64,000 nt of DNA, taken from positions 29,360 to 93,359 of the forward strand of contig JAJFUV010000235.1 of NCBI GenBank assembly GCA_021372245.1, given 5' to 3'. This document shows positions 52,359 to 61,719 of this stretch, in pieces. The notes under the pieces were generated by a model. It ran no database searches. It saw only the letters and a list, made by a program, of their open reading frames with translations, and had not been told where the DNA came from. The stretch comes from Terriglobales bacterium. Its GTDB lineage: Bacteria; Acidobacteriota; Terriglobia; Bryobacterales; Bryobacteraceae. Made by a program: the position numbers and the translations under genes. Numbering within the stretch: the first letter of the stretch is position 1; every line of letters begins with the position of its first letter.

Positions 52359-53900
52359 ATGACGCGCAGCCCGGAACCGGCCGGTTCCGGCCACGGCGGT
52401 GCATCGGACCGGCTGGATAGCTGGAAGGAAATCGCGGCGTACCTCAACCGCGGGGCTCGCACCGTACAGCGGTGGGAGCGGGAGGAAGGTCTGCCCGTCC
52501 ATCGCTTGCAGCACGACAAGCTGGGTTCCGTCCATGCGTACCGGGCCGAGTTGGACGCCTGGTGGACCGGACGTCAGACCGACTTGGCGACCCATGTTCC
52601 CGAACGCAAGGATCTTGAGCTTTCCATCGCCGTGCTCCCTTTCGCCGACCTGAGCCAGCAGCAGGATCAGGGCTATTTCTGCGAGGGCATCGCCGAGGAA
52701 GTCCTCAACGCTCTGAGCCGCATTCAGGGCCTGCGGGTGGCCAGCCGCACTTCCGCATTCCGCTTCCGGGAGCGCGCCGCCGATATTGCGGACATCGGCC
52801 GCAAATTGAAAGTGCGCGCGCTGCTCGAAGGCAGCGTGCGGAAGTCGGGCGAGCGGCTGCGCATCGCTGTGCAACTCTCGGACACCGACAGCGGCTACCA
52901 GTTGTGGTCGCAAGCCTTCGACCGCGAGTTCAAAGACATTTTCGCGATCCAGGAGGAGATTGCGCGGCGCGTGGCCCAGGAGTTGGAAGTCACGCTGAGC
53001 CCCAAGGAAACCGCGGCGCTCAAAAAGACGCCCACCAGTAACACGGAGGCGTACGATTTCTACCTGCGCGGTCGAAGCTACTATTACCGCTACAGCCCCC
53101 GCGACGTTTCTTACGCCACCGGACTCTTCATGCGCGCGGTGGAACGCGACGGCGCCTACGCCTTGGCCTTCGCCGGGATGGCCGACTGCTGGTCGTATCT
53201 GTACCTGTACTCCGAGCGCAATCCCGCACTTCTCGACCAGGCGGACTGGGCCAGTGCGAAGGCCGTGGAGTTGGACCCCGAATCGGCACAGGCGCATGCT
53301 TCGCGTGCCGTGGTGCTATCGGTGCGAGGCCGCGACCAGGAAGCCACGGCCGCCTTCGAGACCGCGCTGCGGCTGGATCCGAATCTATTTGAAGCGCACT
53401 ACTTCTATGCGCGCCACGCCTTCACGCGCGGCGAGCGCGAAAAGGCAATACAACGATATGAAGCGGCTATGCGCCTACGCCCGGAAGATTATCAGGCGCC
53501 GCTGCTGGTAGCCCAGACCTACGACGATTTGGGCCGGTCCGAGGAAGCGCGCGCCTGCCGGTTGAAAGGTATCGCGGCCGCGGAACAACACTTGGCGCTG
53601 CACCCCGACGACGCCCGGGCGCTTTATATGGCGGCCAACGGCATGGTGGCGTTAGGGGAGCGCGAGCGTGGCCGCGATTGGGCCCAACGCGCCCTGGCGG
53701 CCGAACCGGACAACTCTATGCTGCTGTACAACGTCGGCTGCATCTACTCGATGCTGGATCTGGTGGACGACGCCGTCGATTGTCTTGAGCGCGCCGTCGC
53801 GGGCGGTCTCACGCAAAAGGGCTGGTACGAACACGACAGCAACCTGGATGCGGTGCGCTCGCACCCGCGTTTCCAGGCACTGCTCGGCCGGTTGGCGTGA
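52359..53900 (+). CDS. HTH-TPR protein with FlgO/TolB-like domain
   Basis: A 513-residue protein with three parts. Residues 18-66 form a MerR-type DNA-binding region (LDSWKEIAAYLNRGARTVQRWE). About 87-220 is a segment typical of adenylate-cyclase-linked, TolB N-terminal-like proteins: SIAVLPFADLSQQQDQGYFC, LRVASRTSAFRFR, VRKSGERLRIAVQLSD. Residues 230-500 carry TPR-like repeats (AVELDPESAQAHASRAVVLS and similar). Such proteins are abundant in Solibacter-type genomes; neither targets nor ligand are known. It starts 2 bases after leuA. Confidence 0.8.
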   Translation: MTRSPEPAGSGHGGASDRLDSWKEIAAYLNRGARTVQRWEREEGLPVHRLQHDKLGSVHAYRAELDAWWTGRQTDLATHVPERKDLELSIAVLPFADLSQQQDQGYFCEGIAEEVLNALSRIQGLRVASRTSAFRFRERAADIADIGRKLKVRALLEGSVRKSGERLRIAVQLSDTDSGYQLWSQAFDREFKDIFAIQEEIARRVAQELEVTLSPKETAALKKTPTSNTEAYDFYLRGRSYYYRYSPRDVSYATGLFMRAVERDGAYALAFAGMADCWSYLYLYSERNPALLDQADWASAKAVELDPESAQAHASRAVVLSVRGRDQEATAAFETALRLDPNLFEAHYFYARHAFTRGEREKAIQRYEAAMRLRPEDYQAPLLVAQTYDDLGRSEEARACRLKGIAAAEQHLALHPDDARALYMAANGMVALGERERGRDWAQRALAAEPDNSMLLYNVGCIYSMLDLVDDAVDCLERAVAGGLTQKGWYEHDSNLDAVRSHPRFQALLGRLA

Positions 53901-53934
53901 GGCGGATTCAGCCGAACGGCATTTCCAATCTCTT

Positions 53935-54438
53935 ATGGAACCATTGACGCTTGTTCGCGAAGGTGTGGATTTCAACTACTGGGCGCGCGACCGGCAGCTG
54001 AAGGCATGTGCGGTCTTGAGCGCGGATGATTTTGCGCGACCGCTCGGCGGCAGTTTCCCATCGTTGCGCGAGACCTTCGCACACATGGTGGCCGTGGAAT
54101 GGCTGTGGGTGGCACGCTGGCGCGGCCGGACCGTGAAGGCACTGATCCCGGCCAGTGAGTTTCCAACGCTGGCGGTGGTGGCTGAGCGCTGGAGTGCGGT
54201 GGAGCGGGAAGTGCGCGAGTTCGTGAATGAATTGGATGAGGAATCGCTGAAGCGCCCTTTGATCTGCACCAGCACGCGCGGCGAGCAGTGGACCTACCCA
54301 CTGTGGCGGCTGATCGTGCACTTCCTGAATCATCAAAGCTATCACCGGGGTCAGGTGACCACGCTGTTGCGTATGCTAGGAGTTACGCCTCCGCGAATCG
54401 ATTACCTGTTGGGGGTGGACGCGGACTTCGCGCGGTAG
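53935..54438 (+). CDS. DinB-family protein
   Basis: A 167-residue four-helix-bundle protein from ATG 53935. The DinB/YfiT metal site is visible as the His in LRETFAHMVAVEWLW and the two in LIVHFLNHQSYHRGQVTTLL. These proteins are thiol- or metal-dependent enzymes of mostly unknown reaction, some in mycothiol/bacillithiol biochemistry, with others of unknown role. The start follows the HTH-TPR stop by 34 bases and has no strong ribosome-binding site; the frame is open upstream, but the family begins here. Confidence 0.85.
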   Translation: MEPLTLVREGVDFNYWARDRQLKACAVLSADDFARPLGGSFPSLRETFAHMVAVEWLWVARWRGRTVKALIPASEFPTLAVVAERWSAVEREVREFVNELDEESLKRPLICTSTRGEQWTYPLWRLIVHFLNHQSYHRGQVTTLLRMLGVTPPRIDYLLGVDADFAR

Positions 54439-54444
54439 CGGCTG

Positions 54445-54606
54445 CTACCAGGAGGACGTGGGTGAAGCCGCGGTGGTCTTCAGGCGAATCTCCACATCGA
54501 GTTCCGGCGGCACTGGCGAGCGCGGACCGCCGCAGCACTGCGCGCAACCAGTCAAGTCCCCGCTTACGGCAGGTAGAACGCAGTTCAAAAGAAGCCCACT
54601 ACCCAT
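54445..54606 (-). CDS. Possible small hypothetical protein
   Basis: A 53-residue frame from ATG 54606, with AAGAGG 5 bases before it. It contains two Cys pairs (GCAQCCGG), a Pro-rich middle and a Ser/Thr-rich end. It fills most of a 214-base gap between the DinB and sugar-kinase genes. No family is recognised and the composition could be chance in GC-rich DNA. Confidence 0.25.
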   Translation of the reverse strand: MGSGLLLNCVLPAVSGDLTGCAQCCGGPRSPVPPELDVEIRLKTTAASPTSSW

Positions 54607-54652
54607 CTCCGCCTCTTGCCGTCGCGGTCCGGTTGCGCGCCCGCGCCGTACA

Positions 54653-55702
54653 ATGGAATCGCACATGCAAATATCCAGACGTACTGTCGCGTTCGGCGAA
54701 GTGATGCTGCGGCTCTCTCCCGCTGGCAAGGAGCGTCTTCTTCAGAGTTCGCAGTTGGTCGCGACGTTCGGCGGCAGTGAAATCAACGCAGCCATCGCCA
54801 TGGCGCAACTCGGGGCCGAGACGTCGTTCGTCACGGTCCTGCCGGATGCGAATCCGCTGTCGGAAAGCTGCATCGGTGAAATTCGGCGCTTCGGTGTCGA
54901 TACTTCGATGATTGTTCGTGGAAAAGGCAGGATGGGGATTTATTTCCTCGAACCCGGCGCTGGTGAACGCCCCACCAGGGTGTTTTACGACCGTGCCGAT
55001 AGCGCTTTGGCACTGGCCAAGACGGGCGATATCGATTGGGCCGCGGTCTTTCAGGGCGCCGGCTGGTTCCACATCAGCGGCATCACGCCCGCCGTGAGCG
55101 AATCCGCGGCCGAACTTGCCATGGAGTCGGTTCAAAAGGCCAAGGCGGCGGGGCTCATCGTTTCCTTCGATCTGAACTACCGGAAGAACTTGTGGAAGTG
55201 GGGCAAAACCGCGCTCGAAGTCATACCGGGCATGACGCGCTTCGTGGACATCCTGATTGCCAATGAAGCGGACGTTCGGATGGGCTTGGGGTTCGACGTG
55301 CCGGCGAGCACGCGCCCCGGCTATCTCGATCCAAAGAGCTACCGGAACCTGACCGGGAAGGTGCTCGCGCAGTATCCCAATATGCGGGCAATTACGATCA
55401 GCCTCCGGGAGCCGATGCCCACAGGACAAGTGGGATGGTCTTCCTGCCTCGACGACCGCAAGGAGTTCCGGGTGAGCCGTCATTTCGCGATGAACCAGAT
55501 TGTGGATGGCGTCGGCGCGGGAGACTGTTTCGCGGGAGCGTTCATATATGGGTGGCAGACGCTCGACAGCCATGCTGAAGCGCTCGAATTCGCCGTTGCG
55601 GCGAGTTGCCTGATGCACTCGGTTCCCGGCGATTTCAGCCGGTACACATTGGACGAAATCACAGCGTTGATGCAAGGCGGAACGCGAGCTATCGCGCGAT
55701 AG
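54653..55702 (+). CDS. PfkB-family sugar kinase, probably 2-keto-3-deoxygluconate kinase
   Basis: A 349-residue ribokinase-fold kinase. VAFGEVMLRLSPAGKERL near residues 11-28 is typical of KDG kinases, FGGSEINAAIAMAQLGA holds the first sugar-binding motif, and DGVGAGDCFAGAFIYGW near 282-298 the anion-hole/ATP motif. KDG kinase makes 2-keto-3-deoxy-6-phosphogluconate, substrate of the aldolase encoded at 3285. ATG 54653 is used; ATG 54665 is as likely, since neither has a clear ribosome-binding site. It may also be a fructokinase-like enzyme; KdgK is favoured by the N-terminal motif. Confidence 0.82.
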   Translation: MESHMQISRRTVAFGEVMLRLSPAGKERLLQSSQLVATFGGSEINAAIAMAQLGAETSFVTVLPDANPLSESCIGEIRRFGVDTSMIVRGKGRMGIYFLEPGAGERPTRVFYDRADSALALAKTGDIDWAAVFQGAGWFHISGITPAVSESAAELAMESVQKAKAAGLIVSFDLNYRKNLWKWGKTALEVIPGMTRFVDILIANEADVRMGLGFDVPASTRPGYLDPKSYRNLTGKVLAQYPNMRAITISLREPMPTGQVGWSSCLDDRKEFRVSRHFAMNQIVDGVGAGDCFAGAFIYGWQTLDSHAEALEFAVAASCLMHSVPGDFSRYTLDEITALMQGGTRAIAR

Positions 55703-55743
55703 CGAGCCGGAGATGGAAGACAAAGCGGCATCTCGGCCCCTCC

Positions 55744-55749
55744 TATAAT
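55744..55749 (+). promoter_or_regulatory. TATAAT -10 box close to gatB
   Basis: A perfect TATAAT ends 6 bases before the gatB ATG (55756), which would place the transcription start at or near the start codon. GGAG at 55750-55753 lies between, so either a leaderless transcript or an upstream transcript with a normal ribosome site is possible. Confidence 0.4.
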
Positions 55750-55755
55750 GGAGTA

Positions 55756-57237
55756 ATGTCCTTCGATGTTGAGGCGTTAGTGGCGCCGGAAGTGCTCTCC
55801 AAGTACGAAGCAGTCATTGGCCTGGAAGTCCACGTTCAGTTGGCCACCCAGACCAAAATCTTCTGCCGCTGCCAGACCAGCTTCGGCGCGCCGCCCAACA
55901 CCAACGTTTGTCCGGTCTGTCTGGGTATGCCCGGCGCGCTGCCGGTGCTGAACCGCGAGGCTGTCGAGATGGCCATGGCCGCCTCCCTGGCGCTGAACTG
56001 CCGGGTCAATCCAGTCTCCCGGTTCGCCCGCAAGAACTACTTCTACCCGGACCTTCCCAAGGGGTACCAGATTTCGCAGTACGATCAGCCAGTCGCCGAG
56101 CACGGCTGGGTGGACGTCGAAGTCGCCGGCGAAACCAAGCGGTTGGGCATCACGCGCGTGCACATGGAAGACGACGCTGGCAAGAGCATCCACGAGGGGT
56201 TCAAGGACTCCGCCCGCTTCACCTATATCGACCTGAACCGCACGGGAACGCCGCTCATCGAGATCGTCACCGAGCCCGAAATGCGCAGCTCCGACGAAGC
56301 TCACGAGTTCCTCACCGTGCTCAAACAGACTATGCAGTTCGTGAACGTGTCCACCTGCGACATGGAGAAGGGGCACCTGCGTTGCGACGCCAACGTGAGC
56401 GTGCGCCTGAAGGGTGCCGGGAAGTTGGGCACGAAGGTCGAGGTGAAGAACCTGAATTCGTTCCGCTTCGTGAAGATGGCGCTGGATTACGAAATCGCGC
56501 GCCAGGTGGCGGTCATCGAAGGCGGCGGCACCATCGTTCAGGAAACACGGCTCTACGATTCGGAAACCGGCGAAACCGAGGGAATGCGCAGCAAGGAGCA
56601 GGCGCACGACTACCGTTACTTCCCCGAGCCCGACCTGGTGCCACTGCGCATCAGCGATGAGTGGCTCAACCGCGTGAAGTCCTCCATGCCCGAGCTGCCC
56701 GCCGTTAGGCGCGCACGTTTCATCAACGACCTCGGCTTGCGCGAGTACGACGCGCAGGTGCTGACGGCATCGCGCGATATCGCCGACTATTTCGAAATCG
56801 TCGCCGCGCGCGCTGGTGATGCCCGGTTGGCCGCCAACTGGGTGATGGGCGATCTGGCGGGCGCGCTCAAAGCCGCTGGCAAGGAGATCGCCGGCTCGCC
56901 CGTGAGCGCGGAACACTTGGGCGACCTGCTGGTCCGCATGAACCAGGGCGAAATCTCCGGCAAGCTGGCCAAGGAGATTTTCCCGAAGATGTTCGAGTCG
57001 GGTGAAGCGGCCGGCACCATCATCGAACGCGAAGGATTGAAGCAGATCAGCGATTCAGGCGCGCTCGAAAAGGTTGTCGACGAGGTGCTGCGCTCGAATC
57101 CCAAGCAGGTGGAGCAGTATAAGGGCGGCAAGACCACCGTCATCGGCTACCTGGTGGGGCAGGCCATGAAGGCCACGCGTGGGCAGGCCAATCCGCAAGC
57201 GCTCAACAAACTGCTCAAGCAGAAGCTGGACGCCTGA
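55756..57237 (+). CDS. gatB: Aspartyl/glutamyl-tRNA amidotransferase subunit B
   Basis: A 493-residue GatB, part of GatCAB, which converts Glu-tRNA(Gln) and Asp-tRNA(Asn) to their amidated forms. The start is ATG 55756, because the protein then opens SFDVEALVAPEVLSKYEAVI and runs into GLEVHVQLATQTKIFCRC. Zinc-binding Cys (FCRC with CPVCLG), the DLPKGYQISQYDQPVAEHG loop, MEDDAGKSIHEG and the late YqeY-like tail with GQANPQALNKLLKQKL are all present. gatA and gatC are not in the window. The 3' end abuts the convergent histidine phosphatase gene. Confidence 0.96.
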   Translation: MSFDVEALVAPEVLSKYEAVIGLEVHVQLATQTKIFCRCQTSFGAPPNTNVCPVCLGMPGALPVLNREAVEMAMAASLALNCRVNPVSRFARKNYFYPDLPKGYQISQYDQPVAEHGWVDVEVAGETKRLGITRVHMEDDAGKSIHEGFKDSARFTYIDLNRTGTPLIEIVTEPEMRSSDEAHEFLTVLKQTMQFVNVSTCDMEKGHLRCDANVSVRLKGAGKLGTKVEVKNLNSFRFVKMALDYEIARQVAVIEGGGTIVQETRLYDSETGETEGMRSKEQAHDYRYFPEPDLVPLRISDEWLNRVKSSMPELPAVRRARFINDLGLREYDAQVLTASRDIADYFEIVAARAGDARLAANWVMGDLAGALKAAGKEIAGSPVSAEHLGDLLVRMNQGEISGKLAKEIFPKMFESGEAAGTIIEREGLKQISDSGALEKVVDEVLRSNPKQVEQYKGGKTTVIGYLVGQAMKATRGQANPQALNKLLKQKLDA

Positions 57238-57957
57238 TCAGCGGTAGGTGATCATCGTGGCGTCGCTCAGATGCGGAGTGGTATTGAAGCTCCACAATGA
57301 GAAGCGATTGCCCGAAAACAGGAACTCCGAGCAGGCTGTGTTGCGGACCAGCCAGCTCAGTTCGAGTGTGGCGACATCGTCCAGACCAAGGGCGGTTTGC
57401 AGTGCCACGGCCGTAGGGCCGGCGGAGGTGACCACCACCACGTGAGCGCCGCGGCGTCCATGGTTGCGCGTTTCGGCCAGCGCCTCCCGTGCCCGACTGG
57501 AAAACTGGCTCCAGTCCTCGACGTCCCGCGCGTCGAAATCCTTTTGTACCCACATCGTGGATACGCGGCGGAACAGCTTTTCGATGGCTATGGGCAGCGC
57601 CGGAGTACCTTTGGCTTTCTGAACGGCCCGGCGCAACTCGCCGACCCGGCGGTCGGCCGCGGCCAGATCCGGCACGTAGCGGCGCATCACTTCGTCCACA
57701 CGGTATTCGTCCAGGCCCTTCAGCACGACGGGCACAGGCCAGTGAAGGCCCGCGCCCGTGTAAGCGGCGCCGGCGATGGTCGCCGTGTCGATCTGTCTCT
57801 TCTTGGGACCCGTGTAAACGGCGTCGATCTTCACACGGTTACGGGCCCAATACTCGCCTAGTGCCGCGGCCTGCCGCTCGCCGATGGAGGAGAGTTTGTC
57901 GTAATCCTCCGCGAGAAAAGAAGCCTGTCCGTGCCTGACAACAGTCAAAACGCTCAT
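57238..57957 (-). CDS. Histidine phosphatase superfamily protein
   Basis: A 239-residue protein with the phosphoglycerate-mutase-like RHG motif in TVVRHGQASFLAEDYDKLSS (His at about residue 8), the second arginine near AVYTGPKKRQIDTA, and the late VVVVTSAGPTAVALQ, where the second catalytic His is usually found in an SHG-type motif but here reads SAG. It may thus have reduced or altered phosphatase activity. Substrate unknown. It stops at the base after the gatB stop, tail-to-tail. Confidence 0.82.
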   Translation of the reverse strand: MSVLTVVRHGQASFLAEDYDKLSSIGERQAAALGEYWARNRVKIDAVYTGPKKRQIDTATIAGAAYTGAGLHWPVPVVLKGLDEYRVDEVMRRYVPDLAAADRRVGELRRAVQKAKGTPALPIAIEKLFRRVSTMWVQKDFDARDVEDWSQFSSRAREALAETRNHGRRGAHVVVVTSAGPTAVALQTALGLDDVATLELSWLVRNTACSEFLFSGNRFSLWSFNTTPHLSDATMITYR

Positions 57958-58012
57958 CTACTTCCCAGTTTACGTGAACGCCCTGACCGTCATCATCGCA
58001 AGGGAACTTCGG

Positions 58013-59794
58013 CTAGCGGATCGCCAAGGTTACCCCGTCCGGAGAAGTCGCGGTTCCTGCTTTGACCTTTATTTCTACGTTGGGGCCAGTCGCGGCATCC
58101 GCCGGAACTTGGGCGTTCAACTGGAACAAGCCGTACACGAAGCCCGGTGCCGAGCCCACGAAGGTGACTGGCGCGTTCTCACCGTCAATGGCCACCGTAA
58201 CGGCCGCCGTGGGCGTTGGATAAGGCCCGTTCTGCGGCGTGATCGCGCCGTCCACACAGGCCGGGGTGGTTTGTCCGAGTCCCGTGGCGTAGATCTCCAC
58301 CATCCCACCGCGAGCGATGGGGTTCGACGGTGTGTTCACAGTCCGCGCTCCGGCGTCACCTACGTTGAGGATGGCACCACGTCCTTTGCCGGAGTTCGAC
58401 AGCGTGAAAATAGCGGGCCAGGCGGCCACTACCGCTACCGAGCGGGTATTCGACCAGGCGCCGTTCGATTCCACCTGCACCATGGCGTCCGTCCCAGGCA
58501 CCACGCCGCAAGGCACCACGGCGTTGATCTGCCCCTGAGAAGCGTAAAGCATCGGCGAAGGCACGCCGTTGAACAGAACCCGCGTGTTCGACAGTTTGTC
58601 CGCGACCCGGTCGTTGGGTGCAACCATCAATGGCTTTTCGGTCGCCGGGCCGATGTTGATGCCGAAAACACTGACGATCTGCCCGGGCGAGATCGCGAAA
58701 TCCGAGAAACTCGCTCCTCCCCTGACGCCGTGCTTGAGGATGCACATCCCGCTCTGCGATTCCACCTTGATGAGAGTGGCGACCAGCACGCCGTCGGCTT
58801 GCAGCGTGCCCTCCACCTCGACGCACGCTCCGACGATCAGTGTTCCCGCAGCGGCATCGAAGACCGTGCTTGCCCCCGCTCGCACGGTGCGGCCGCTGAT
58901 GACCCAGTCGCCCACATTACCCGATGCCGGCTTGGTTTCCACGATCCCGGTCATTTCAAAGCTTCCAGGGGAGTGCTTCTGACACTCGGAGAGGTCCTCC
59001 ACTTCCAGCCAGGAGGCCAGAATGACGCCGGCCTGCCACTGGCCGCGAACCTCTACGCACGAGCCTACCTGGGCTGCGCCCCGCTCTGTTTCCAGGCGTG
59101 TATCGGCGGTGACGCGCACAGTCTGGCCGGCCACCTTCCAGTCGCCAAGTTGACCGTTGGGAATTGTCTCCACCAGGCCTACCAGCCGTGGCCCGTCGCC
59201 GGAGCCGGGTCCGGCATGGCAGGCGCCAGCCCCCAACTGCTGGATTCTCGATGCCGCAACAACGTCCCCGTTGAGGCTGCCTTGCACTGCGATGCAAGTT
59301 CCAACCGCGAGCTGAGCGCCATGCGGCAGGACTACCGTGGTCGGGGAGACCTGAACGGTCCGGCCTCCGACCGTCAGATTCGTGTTGGACGCCTGCTGCA
59401 CCGAGTTCTGGATCAATCCTCGAAACTCAACCCCGTCTTCATCTTGCGGCGGCGCGCTGACGCACCCTCCCTGGCTGGATTTGGTCCTAATCTCAGACGC
59501 AGCGACGGACTTGTCCGGGTTCTCCGTCCCCATCACCATCACGCAGGATCCGACGGCCACCGGCCCCCTGTCCTGGTCAATTTCAGTGTTGGCCGTAACG
59601 ATCACAGAACGCCCGGAGACGGTCCACGTGCCGATCAGACTTGCAGGTTGGTTCTGTTGTACTTGCGGTAACACTTCAACCGCACCTTGGAATACGAGTT
59701 TGTCCTCCGCGGCCCACATCGTAGTTGCCCAGCACGCAAGGACCAGTGGGGCTACTGCGATCTGCCAATTCCATGCACTACGTGCAGCGTTCAT
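58013..59794 (-). CDS. Secreted protein with four DUF5666-like repeats and Solibacter-type C-terminal domain
   Basis: A 593-residue protein from ATG 59794 with a signal peptide (about residues 5-30). About four copies of a roughly 75-residue beta unit follow, each of the form G-x-W-x-V-x-G-R-T-V, then V-G-x-C-V-x-V-x-G (LIGTWTVSGRSVIV, LTVGGRTVQVSPTT, LGDWKVAGQTVRVTAD, VGDWVISGRTVRAGAS), resembling DUF5666. The C-terminal ~230 residues, with VSVFGINIGPA, QINAVVP and MVEIYATGLGQTTPACVDG, match the domain described from Solibacter usitatus (TIGR03437). Function unknown; probably cell-surface or secreted. Confidence 0.82.
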   Translation of the reverse strand: MNAARSAWNWQIAVAPLVLACWATTMWAAEDKLVFQGAVEVLPQVQQNQPASLIGTWTVSGRSVIVTANTEIDQDRGPVAVGSCVMVMGTENPDKSVAASEIRTKSSQGGCVSAPPQDEDGVEFRGLIQNSVQQASNTNLTVGGRTVQVSPTTVVLPHGAQLAVGTCIAVQGSLNGDVVAASRIQQLGAGACHAGPGSGDGPRLVGLVETIPNGQLGDWKVAGQTVRVTADTRLETERGAAQVGSCVEVRGQWQAGVILASWLEVEDLSECQKHSPGSFEMTGIVETKPASGNVGDWVISGRTVRAGASTVFDAAAGTLIVGACVEVEGTLQADGVLVATLIKVESQSGMCILKHGVRGGASFSDFAISPGQIVSVFGINIGPATEKPLMVAPNDRVADKLSNTRVLFNGVPSPMLYASQGQINAVVPCGVVPGTDAMVQVESNGAWSNTRSVAVVAAWPAIFTLSNSGKGRGAILNVGDAGARTVNTPSNPIARGGMVEIYATGLGQTTPACVDGAITPQNGPYPTPTAAVTVAIDGENAPVTFVGSAPGFVYGLFQLNAQVPADAATGPNVEIKVKAGTATSPDGVTLAIR

Positions 59795-60026
59795 TTTCCT
59801 CACCCTCTTCCTGGATATGTTGTCGTCGGTAATGCTTTCTCAGTAAACATGCAAAATCTACCGGGCATTGGGAGTTTCGTCGGCCGTAGCGGAATCGGGC
59901 GTCGCGAGGAAGGCCCATACGTGTCATTCACTTAGTGGCTTCATCGGTCGAATCGCTACCCATGCCGAATTGAAAAAGCACTTAGGGAACCACACTTGAG
60001 TGGGAGGAAAAGGGCGCCGGTCAGTA

Positions 60027-60491
60027 CTACTTCTGTTCCGAAATCGACCGGTCGGCAAGCTCGCCGACAATTGGCAGGCTGAAGAACTGCTCCTGGCCGG
60101 TCTTGATCAGCATGAAAACCCAGACCACGATCATGAAGACCTTGGCCAAGCCGGCCAAGTGCATGTGTCCCATGACTCCAAAGCCCAGGATGGGCTCCAC
60201 CACGTGGTCCACGATCAGCCAGATCACGAAGAGGTAAAGCCCCTGAAATGCGTGGAAACGTACTGTGCGGTCATGGCGGAACCGTTCCGAAGCCAACACC
60301 ACGATGGATGCGATCCAGCCGACGAAGGGGATGTAGCAGAGCATGGAAGCCGTGCGGGGCGTCATGGAAGACGCGCCACCTCCCGGCGGAGGTGGCGGTG
60401 GCGACGCGCTACTGTGCTGCCGAGCTCCGCAACAGCCGCAGTAAACATCGACTGGCGTGACGCTGGTTCCGCACTGGCAGCAATACGGCAT
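60027..60491 (-). CDS. Zinc-ribbon membrane protein (DUF4870-like)
   Basis: A 154-residue protein. Residues 1-23 carry a zinc ribbon (CCQCG and CGCCGARQ), a Pro/Gly linker follows, then three or four hydrophobic helices: MLCYIPFVGWIASIVVLASE, HAFQGLYLFVIWLIVD and KVFMIVVWVFMLIKT. The arrangement FRHDRTVRFHAFQGLYLFV is typical of DUF4870/Tic20-like small membrane proteins with an N-terminal zinc ribbon. Function unknown. The 232-base gap to the gene at 59794 shows no other feature I can support. Confidence 0.7.
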   Translation of the reverse strand: MPYCCQCGTSVTPVDVYCGCCGARQHSSASPPPPPPGGGASSMTPRTASMLCYIPFVGWIASIVVLASERFRHDRTVRFHAFQGLYLFVIWLIVDHVVEPILGFGVMGHMHLAGLAKVFMIVVWVFMLIKTGQEQFFSLPIVGELADRSISEQK

Positions 60492-60646
60492 TTCTATTCC
60501 TCTGTAATCTGATACGTTACGCCGAAACGGGTTGTTCCCGCAAACTGCCCTTTGCCGGCTCAGGCAGAGCCATTAGGCGCAACTAGGCGAAACGGCCGAT
60601 GGGCTTGACGTTCCCCGGATGGTACGGTTCGGCTATGGGAGGTTGT

Positions 60647-61690
60647 ATGCACCGACGCACCGGGGCTCGCGGCATCGCCCTTTTACTGATCGGATTGTGC
60701 ATTCCGGACAACGGGCTGGCGCAGGCGCTCTGGCGCTATACGCACCCGGAGAGCAATCTCATCCTGGGCCTCGAATGGCGCCGTGTGGCTGGTTCAAAGC
60801 TCGGGCAGGAATTGCGCTCCACAATGTCGCAGGCCACCATGCCCGGGATGCCGGGTCTGGCGCAGATGAACGTGTTTGACGCCATGGACCGGATCATCCT
60901 CTCGGCGCCCATGCCCCCGCAGGGCATGGCGCAGGCCCCCGAAAAAGGGCTGTTGGCAGTGGAAGGCCGCTTCGACTGGGCCACAGTGCGGGCATCGTTG
61001 CTGGGACAGGGCGCGCGGGTGCGGATGATGGCGGGCAGGGAGATCCTGGTCTCACAGCGGACCAGGGGAGCCGGGGGTGCGCTCGCGCTGGCCGAACCGG
61101 GAATCTTGTTGATCGGGGATCTGAACTCGGTGAGTGCGGCGCTTCGGGGCGTATCGATGCCGAGGACCTCCGCGCTCTATCGGCGCGCCGCCTCGCTGGC
61201 CGCCACGAACGACATTTGGTTTGCCGGCGTAGTGGCGCCCGGGATGTTTCCAGCTTCAGCGGCGCCATCAGCCAGGATGCTCTCCGATGTCACCGGCTAC
61301 GACCTCGGCCTGAACCTGCGGGACGGGATGGGACTCGAGCTAAACGTCGTCGCCAAGTCCGCGCAGTCTGCCTCGGCGCTGGCCGGGGGACTACGGATGA
61401 TGATGGGCATGGCCATGCAGCAGCCCAACAATCCGGAGATGGCATCGCTCGCGGGGAAGGTACAGGTGGCGGTGGAAGGTTCAAGGGTCCACATGGGCCT
61501 CCACCTCGACGAAGCGGAACTGGAGAGGAGTTTCCGCTCGTTGCGGGCCGCAATGCCGGGCGGAATCAAGCGGGTCCAGGTACCGGCGGCTTCGGCGACA
61601 GAGGAGACCGACAAACCGCGCGAGCCCCAGGTAATCCGGATTTACGGCGCCGAGGGCGGCACGCGTGAGATCCCTGTCGGAAAACCCTGA
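60647..61690 (+). CDS. Secreted protein of unknown function
   Basis: A 347-residue protein from ATG 60647, with GGGAGG just before (short 4-base spacing) and a signal peptide (about residues 1-25, ending GLAQ). The mature part is Ala/Gly/Met-rich with alternating strands and helices (ALWRYTHPESNLILGLEWRR, GLEMNVFDAMDRII region, AEPGILLIGDLNSVSAALRG) and no catalytic motif that I can name. Proteins of this kind are frequent in Solibacter-type genomes. It ends 29 bases before the duplicated segment described below. Confidence 0.65.
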   Translation: MHRRTGARGIALLLIGLCIPDNGLAQALWRYTHPESNLILGLEWRRVAGSKLGQELRSTMSQATMPGMPGLAQMNVFDAMDRIILSAPMPPQGMAQAPEKGLLAVEGRFDWATVRASLLGQGARVRMMAGREILVSQRTRGAGGALALAEPGILLIGDLNSVSAALRGVSMPRTSALYRRAASLAATNDIWFAGVVAPGMFPASAAPSARMLSDVTGYDLGLNLRDGMGLELNVVAKSAQSASALAGGLRMMMGMAMQQPNNPEMASLAGKVQVAVEGSRVHMGLHLDEAELERSFRSLRAAMPGGIKRVQVPAASATEETDKPREPQVIRIYGAEGGTREIPVGKP

Positions 61691-61719
61691 AGCTCGCACG
61701 GTTCTCTGTACCGTGCCAC

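Noticed and set aside
54648..54653. TACAAT as a -10 box for the sugar kinase gene
   Set aside because: It overlaps the preferred ATG and has no matching -35; not distinctive enough.
57974..59671. Open frame of 565 residues antisense to the DUF5666 protein
   Set aside because: Arg/His/Gly-rich and without a signal or motif, while the minus strand carries a signal peptide and repeats.
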